Part shown: positions 61,098 through 64,000 of the stretch, in pieces | How positions within the stretch are numbered: position 1 is the stretch's first letter | Layout of the letters: each line of letters begins with the position of its first letter | NCBI GenBank assembly: GCA_963677355.2 | Contig: CAXXXQ010000001.1 | Coordinates: 124,001 to 188,000, forward strand | Direction: 5' to 3' | Length of the DNA stretch: 64,000 nucleotides | DNA from: Thiomicrorhabdus sp963677355 | Lineage (GTDB): Bacteria > Pseudomonadota > Gammaproteobacteria > Thiomicrospirales > Thiomicrospiraceae | Made by a program: the position numbers and the translations under genes | The notes under the pieces: model-generated | The model's input: the letters and a program-made list of their open reading frames with translations, nothing else | What the model was told of the DNA's origin: nothing | Databases searched by the model: none

Positions 61098-61406
61098 TCA
61101 GATTTTTGACTGAACAACAAGTAGTAGTGACCTTAGCAACAGCCGTACCAAATTTGAGGTTTGAGGTTTGAGGTTTGAGGTTTGAGGTTTGAGGTTTGAG
61201 GTTTGAGGTTTGAGGTTTGAGGTTTGAGGTTTGAGGTTTGAGGTTTGAGGTTTGAGGTTTGAGGTTTGAGGTTTGAGGTTTGAGGTTTGAGGTTTGAGGT
61301 TTGAGGTTTGAGGTTTGAGGTTTGAGGTTTGAGGTTTGAGGTTTGAGGTTTGAGGTTTGAGGTTTGAGGTTTGAGGTTTGAGGTTATAAGATACACAGCC
61401 GAGCAT
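61098..61406 (-). other. Leader reading frame across the heptanucleotide repeat
   Basis: A 102-codon frame from the ATG at 61406, with GGAG seven bases upstream, reading M-L-G-C-V-S-Y-N then eleven copies of L-K-P-Q-T-S-N and L-V-R-L-L-L-R-S-L-L-L, ending 35 bp before motA. The 7-bp unit is open in all three frames. The 3' frames after the array end at different points, one at 61081, 17 bp before motA. It may be a translated phase-switch leader rather than a protein gene. It could also be only an accident of the repeat. Confidence 0.3.
61153..61383. repeat. Thirty-three perfect copies of a 7-bp tandem repeat
   Basis: TTTGAGG repeated without error over 231 bp on the plus strand (CCTCAAA on the minus), then TT. 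It occupies the interval between parC and motA, upstream of motA. Perfect identity over 33 copies implies active slippage. A unit of seven bases shifts reading frame with each gain or loss. Confidence 0.98.
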
Positions 61407-61438
61407 GAATTCGCTCCATGCCCGCTGCGAATTACCGA

Positions 61439-63667
61439 CTATTCATCAGTAAAGATATTCGTCGCCTTTTTCAAGGTTCTCGGCAAAATAATCCCTTTCT
61501 TGGCTCTGGCGGCAAAAGCCTCTTCAATTGCGGTCGGGCCAAATGATTTCTGATATTTGCCGGCTTCAACAATGACTTTTTCTCCCTCATTGAAACAGTG
61601 AACCGCTTGCACCTGCTCTCCTTTAGGCAACTGAATCAGTTTATTGCCCTTACCTTTCGCCAATTCCGGTAACTCTTCCGCCTTGAACACCAACATTCTC
61701 GGCTCTGAAGTCACCACCATCACCCATTGATTGTCGGCAACGGATTTCGGCATCAACACTTCGCTGCCCTTAGGTAAAGAGATCGAGGTCTTACCGGCTT
61801 TATTCTTCGCATACAGGTTTTCCAGCTGCGTGATAAAACCGTAACCCGCACTTGAAGCCAGTAAAACTTTATCTTGCGGCTGCCCCATCACCACTTGAGT
61901 GAAAGCACTGCCGGCCGGCGGGTTCAATCGGCCGGTCAACGGCTCACCATGCGAGCGTGCCGATGGCAGACTATGAGCAGGCAGCGAGTAAGAACGCCCG
62001 GTCGAATCCATGAACACGACCATTTGGCGGCTTTGCCCTGTTGCTTGGGCACAAAACGCGTCGCCCGATTTATAACCCAACGCCTTGCCGTCGATATCAT
62101 GACCTTTGGCGGCACGAATCCAACCGTTTTCGGAAAGCACTACCGTCACCGGCTCCGACGGCAATAAATCTTGTTCACTCAAAGCTTGTGCAGAACGGCC
62201 TTCGACCAGCGGCGATTTACGGTCGTCGCCATACTCTTCGGCATCGCTCATCAGCTCTTTTTTCACCAATGTTTTCAGGCGCGCTTCACTGCCCAAAGTC
62301 TGTTCCAATTTTTTACGTTCGGCTTCCAGTTCCGCCTGTTCGGTACGGATTTTCATCTCTTCCAAACGAGCTAAATGTCTCAATTTCAATTCAAGAACAG
62401 CCTCGGCCTGAATATCCGTCAAACCGAAACGTTCCATCAGTGCAGGCTTGGGCTTGTCTTCTTCACGGATAATGGCGATGACTTCGTCGATATTTAAGAA
62501 GGCGATCAACATCCCGTCCAAAATATGCAAACGTGCCAGTACTTTATCAAGACGGTATTGCAGACGACGACGAACCGTTTCCGTTCGATAGATCAGCCAC
62601 TCTTGCAACATGGCTTTTAAGTTTTTAACCTGAGGACGGCCGTTCAGACCAATGACATTAAAGTTGGCGCGATAGCTTTTTTCCAAATCGGTGGTTGCAA
62701 ACAGATGCAACATTGCGGTTTCGACGTCAACACGCTTTGAACGCAGTTCGATCACAAAACGCACCGGGTTTTCATGATCCGACTCATCACGCAGATCGAC
62801 CACCATCGGTAATTTCTTGGCACGCATCTGCGCGGCTACCTGCTCCATCAACTTGGCACCGGAAACCTGATACGGCAAAGCATCAATCACGACATTCACG
62901 CCGTCTTCGACATGGTAGCTAGCTCGCTGACGAATCGCGCCATTACCGGTTTCATATAACTTCAATAACTCGGCTTTCGGAGTAATGATCTGTGCGCCAT
63001 TCGGATAATCAGGCGCAGGCATGATTTCAAGCAGTTCTTCAGTGGTGATTTTCGGTGACGCTAGAATGGCGATACAAGCCTCTACGACTTCTCGTAGATT
63101 ATGTGGCGGGATATCGGTCGCCATCCCGACGGCAATACCGGAAGTACCATTCAATAGTACATGCGGAACACGAGCGGGTAAAACCAAAGGTTCATCCAGA
63201 GAACCGTCAAAGTTCGGTGTCCAATCGACCGTTCCCTGACCGATCTCCTGCAACATCAACTGGCTGAATTTAGACAATTTCGCTTCGGTATAACGCATGG
63301 CGGCAAAAGATTTAGGATCATCCATCGAACCCCAGTTGCCCTGTCCGTCCACCAGCGGATAACGAAAAGAGAAATCCTGCGCCATCAACACCATTGCTTC
63401 ATAACAGGCGCTGTCGCCGTGCGGATGGAATTTACCTAAAACATCCCCGACGGTACGCGCCGATTTCTTATATTTGGCAGAGGCTTTCAGGCCCAGTTCA
63501 GACATGGCATAAATAATTCGACGTTGTACCGGCTTCAAACCGTCGCCGATGTGAGGCAAGGCTCTATCCAGAATGACGTACATGGCGTAGTCCAGATATG
63601 CCTTTTCAGTAAATTCAGCAACACTTTTTTGCTCTATGCCTTCATAGTTTATGGTCTGCTGGGTCAC
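61439..63667 (-). CDS. parC: DNA topoisomerase IV subunit A
   Basis: A 742-residue type IIA topoisomerase subunit that decatenates daughter chromosomes. Y126 (A-A-M-R-Y-T-E) is the DNA-cleaving tyrosine. The quinolone region reads H-P-H-G-D-S86-A-C-Y-E90, with the Ser and Glu of susceptible strains retained. A C-terminal beta-pinwheel domain (about 490-740) is shorter than that of GyrA and lacks a G-Q-R-G-x-G box, so ParC is favoured over GyrA. parE is not in the window. Confidence 0.95.
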   Translation of the reverse strand: MTQQTINYEGIEQKSVAEFTEKAYLDYAMYVILDRALPHIGDGLKPVQRRIIYAMSELGLKASAKYKKSARTVGDVLGKFHPHGDSACYEAMVLMAQDFSFRYPLVDGQGNWGSMDDPKSFAAMRYTEAKLSKFSQLMLQEIGQGTVDWTPNFDGSLDEPLVLPARVPHVLLNGTSGIAVGMATDIPPHNLREVVEACIAILASPKITTEELLEIMPAPDYPNGAQIITPKAELLKLYETGNGAIRQRASYHVEDGVNVVIDALPYQVSGAKLMEQVAAQMRAKKLPMVVDLRDESDHENPVRFVIELRSKRVDVETAMLHLFATTDLEKSYRANFNVIGLNGRPQVKNLKAMLQEWLIYRTETVRRRLQYRLDKVLARLHILDGMLIAFLNIDEVIAIIREEDKPKPALMERFGLTDIQAEAVLELKLRHLARLEEMKIRTEQAELEAERKKLEQTLGSEARLKTLVKKELMSDAEEYGDDRKSPLVEGRSAQALSEQDLLPSEPVTVVLSENGWIRAAKGHDIDGKALGYKSGDAFCAQATGQSRQMVVFMDSTGRSYSLPAHSLPSARSHGEPLTGRLNPPAGSAFTQVVMGQPQDKVLLASSAGYGFITQLENLYAKNKAGKTSISLPKGSEVLMPKSVADNQWVMVVTSEPRMLVFKAEELPELAKGKGNKLIQLPKGEQVQAVHCFNEGEKVIVEAGKYQKSFGPTAIEEAFAARAKKGIILPRTLKKATNIFTDE

Positions 63668-63744
63668 TTATCCTCTCCTGACACTGATTCGTCACGTTAC
63701 TTAATTTGTCGCTTTTCTTAATTGAAACACATCATCTTGACGCC

Positions 63745-64000
63745 CTAGTCGTCTTTGTCCTCTGCCGTCATCTTACCAACCGCGCAAGAAACATAAGATT
63801 TCGCCTTCGCACCTGCCGCCTGTAAGCCTTCAACACTGCCTTTTTCCGGGTAGCCCATTGAATGCAGTATTTTTTTCACTTCCGCGGACACAGTATCTAC
63901 TTCGCTATCGGCAGCCATCTCACATTCAACCAAACCTTGTTCGATATCCACCTCAACAGCGGAAATCCCGTCAACTTTAAGCAGTTTCTGCTGAATGCCA
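63745..64000 (-). CDS. Heavy-metal-associated (HMA) domain protein, partial 5' end
   Basis: The visible 85-codon C-terminal part begins at the right edge with G-I-Q-Q-K-L-L-K-V-D-G-I-S-A-V-E-V-D-I then E-Q-G-L-V-E-C-E-M. This fits the second half of an HMA fold (after the metal site M-x-C-x-x-C, which would lie beyond the window) with beta-alpha-beta pattern. The tail ends in acidic E-D-K-D-D. The frame is open to the edge; a GTG at 63951 would start inside the domain and is not credible. Such small proteins carry copper or mercury. Confidence 0.65.
   Translation of the reverse strand, partial: GIQQKLLKVDGISAVEVDIEQGLVECEMAADSEVDTVSAEVKKILHSMGYPEKGSVEGLQAAGAKAKSYVSCAVGKMTAEDKDD

Noticed and set aside
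61133..61396. Second heptapeptide frame M-Y-L-I-T-S-N as a protein gene
   Set aside because: It is only the shifted reading of the same 7-bp repeat and lacks a ribosome site as good as that of the 61406 frame.

Overview
The window reads as chromosome of a Gram-negative gammaproteobacterium. It holds LPS heptose, Kdo and O-antigen genes, ubiEJB, hslV/hslU, xerC-dapF, and the prs-rplY-pth-ychF and hemA-prfA-prmC blocks. Gene content and order recall the Thiomicrospira/Hydrogenovibrio/Thiomicrorhabdus group of sulfur oxidisers. That placement is inference; no gene here proves it.

Layout. (1) 1-14606, minus strand: a surface-polysaccharide block. hldE, gmhA and glmS make heptose and amino-sugar precursors, rfbA-C-D-B make dTDP-L-rhamnose, and then come a Wzx-like flippase, an alkaline-phosphatase-superfamily protein, a polysaccharide pyruvyl transferase, a hexapeptide acyltransferase, a Wzy-like polymerase and two glycosyltransferases, the last cut by the window edge. 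A PagL-like lipid A deacylase is divergent at 14694-15371. (2) 15434-26208, minus: a complete glycogen operon in transcription order glgC, GH57, malQ, glgB, glgA, glgP. (3) 27106-29391, plus: kdsD and waaA for Kdo and lipid A. (4) 29441-34157, minus: an MscS channel, a YqhA-like protein, hslV, xerC, a DUF484 protein and dapF. Divergent from these are hslU, a DUF971 gene and ubiE-ubiJ-ubiB, followed by a small lipoprotein and a thioredoxin-fold protein. (5) 40428-46326, minus: a small exported protein, a large hybrid histidine kinase and an HD-GYP response regulator, probably a signalling pair. (6) 46473-49066: an island-like segment bounded by a perfect 56-bp direct repeat that includes the 3' end of tRNA-Met and its terminator. 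Inside are nine copies of a 70-bp repeat and a Fic AMP-transferase gene, but no integrase. (7) 49053-55029, minus: tRNA-Met, ychF, pth, rplY, prs, tRNA-Gln and a TPR lipoprotein. (8) 55363-59457, plus: hemA, prfA, prmC and a moeB/thiF-like gene. (9) 59481-63667, minus: motB, motA, a run of 33 perfect 7-bp repeats just upstream of motA, and parC. A partial heavy-metal-associated-domain gene ends the window.

The two most unusual parts are the tRNA-Met-bounded Fic and 70-bp-repeat segment, and the heptanucleotide tract in the motAB leader. The tract looks like a phase-variation locus. It sits inside a leader reading frame whose stop codon would move with repeat number.
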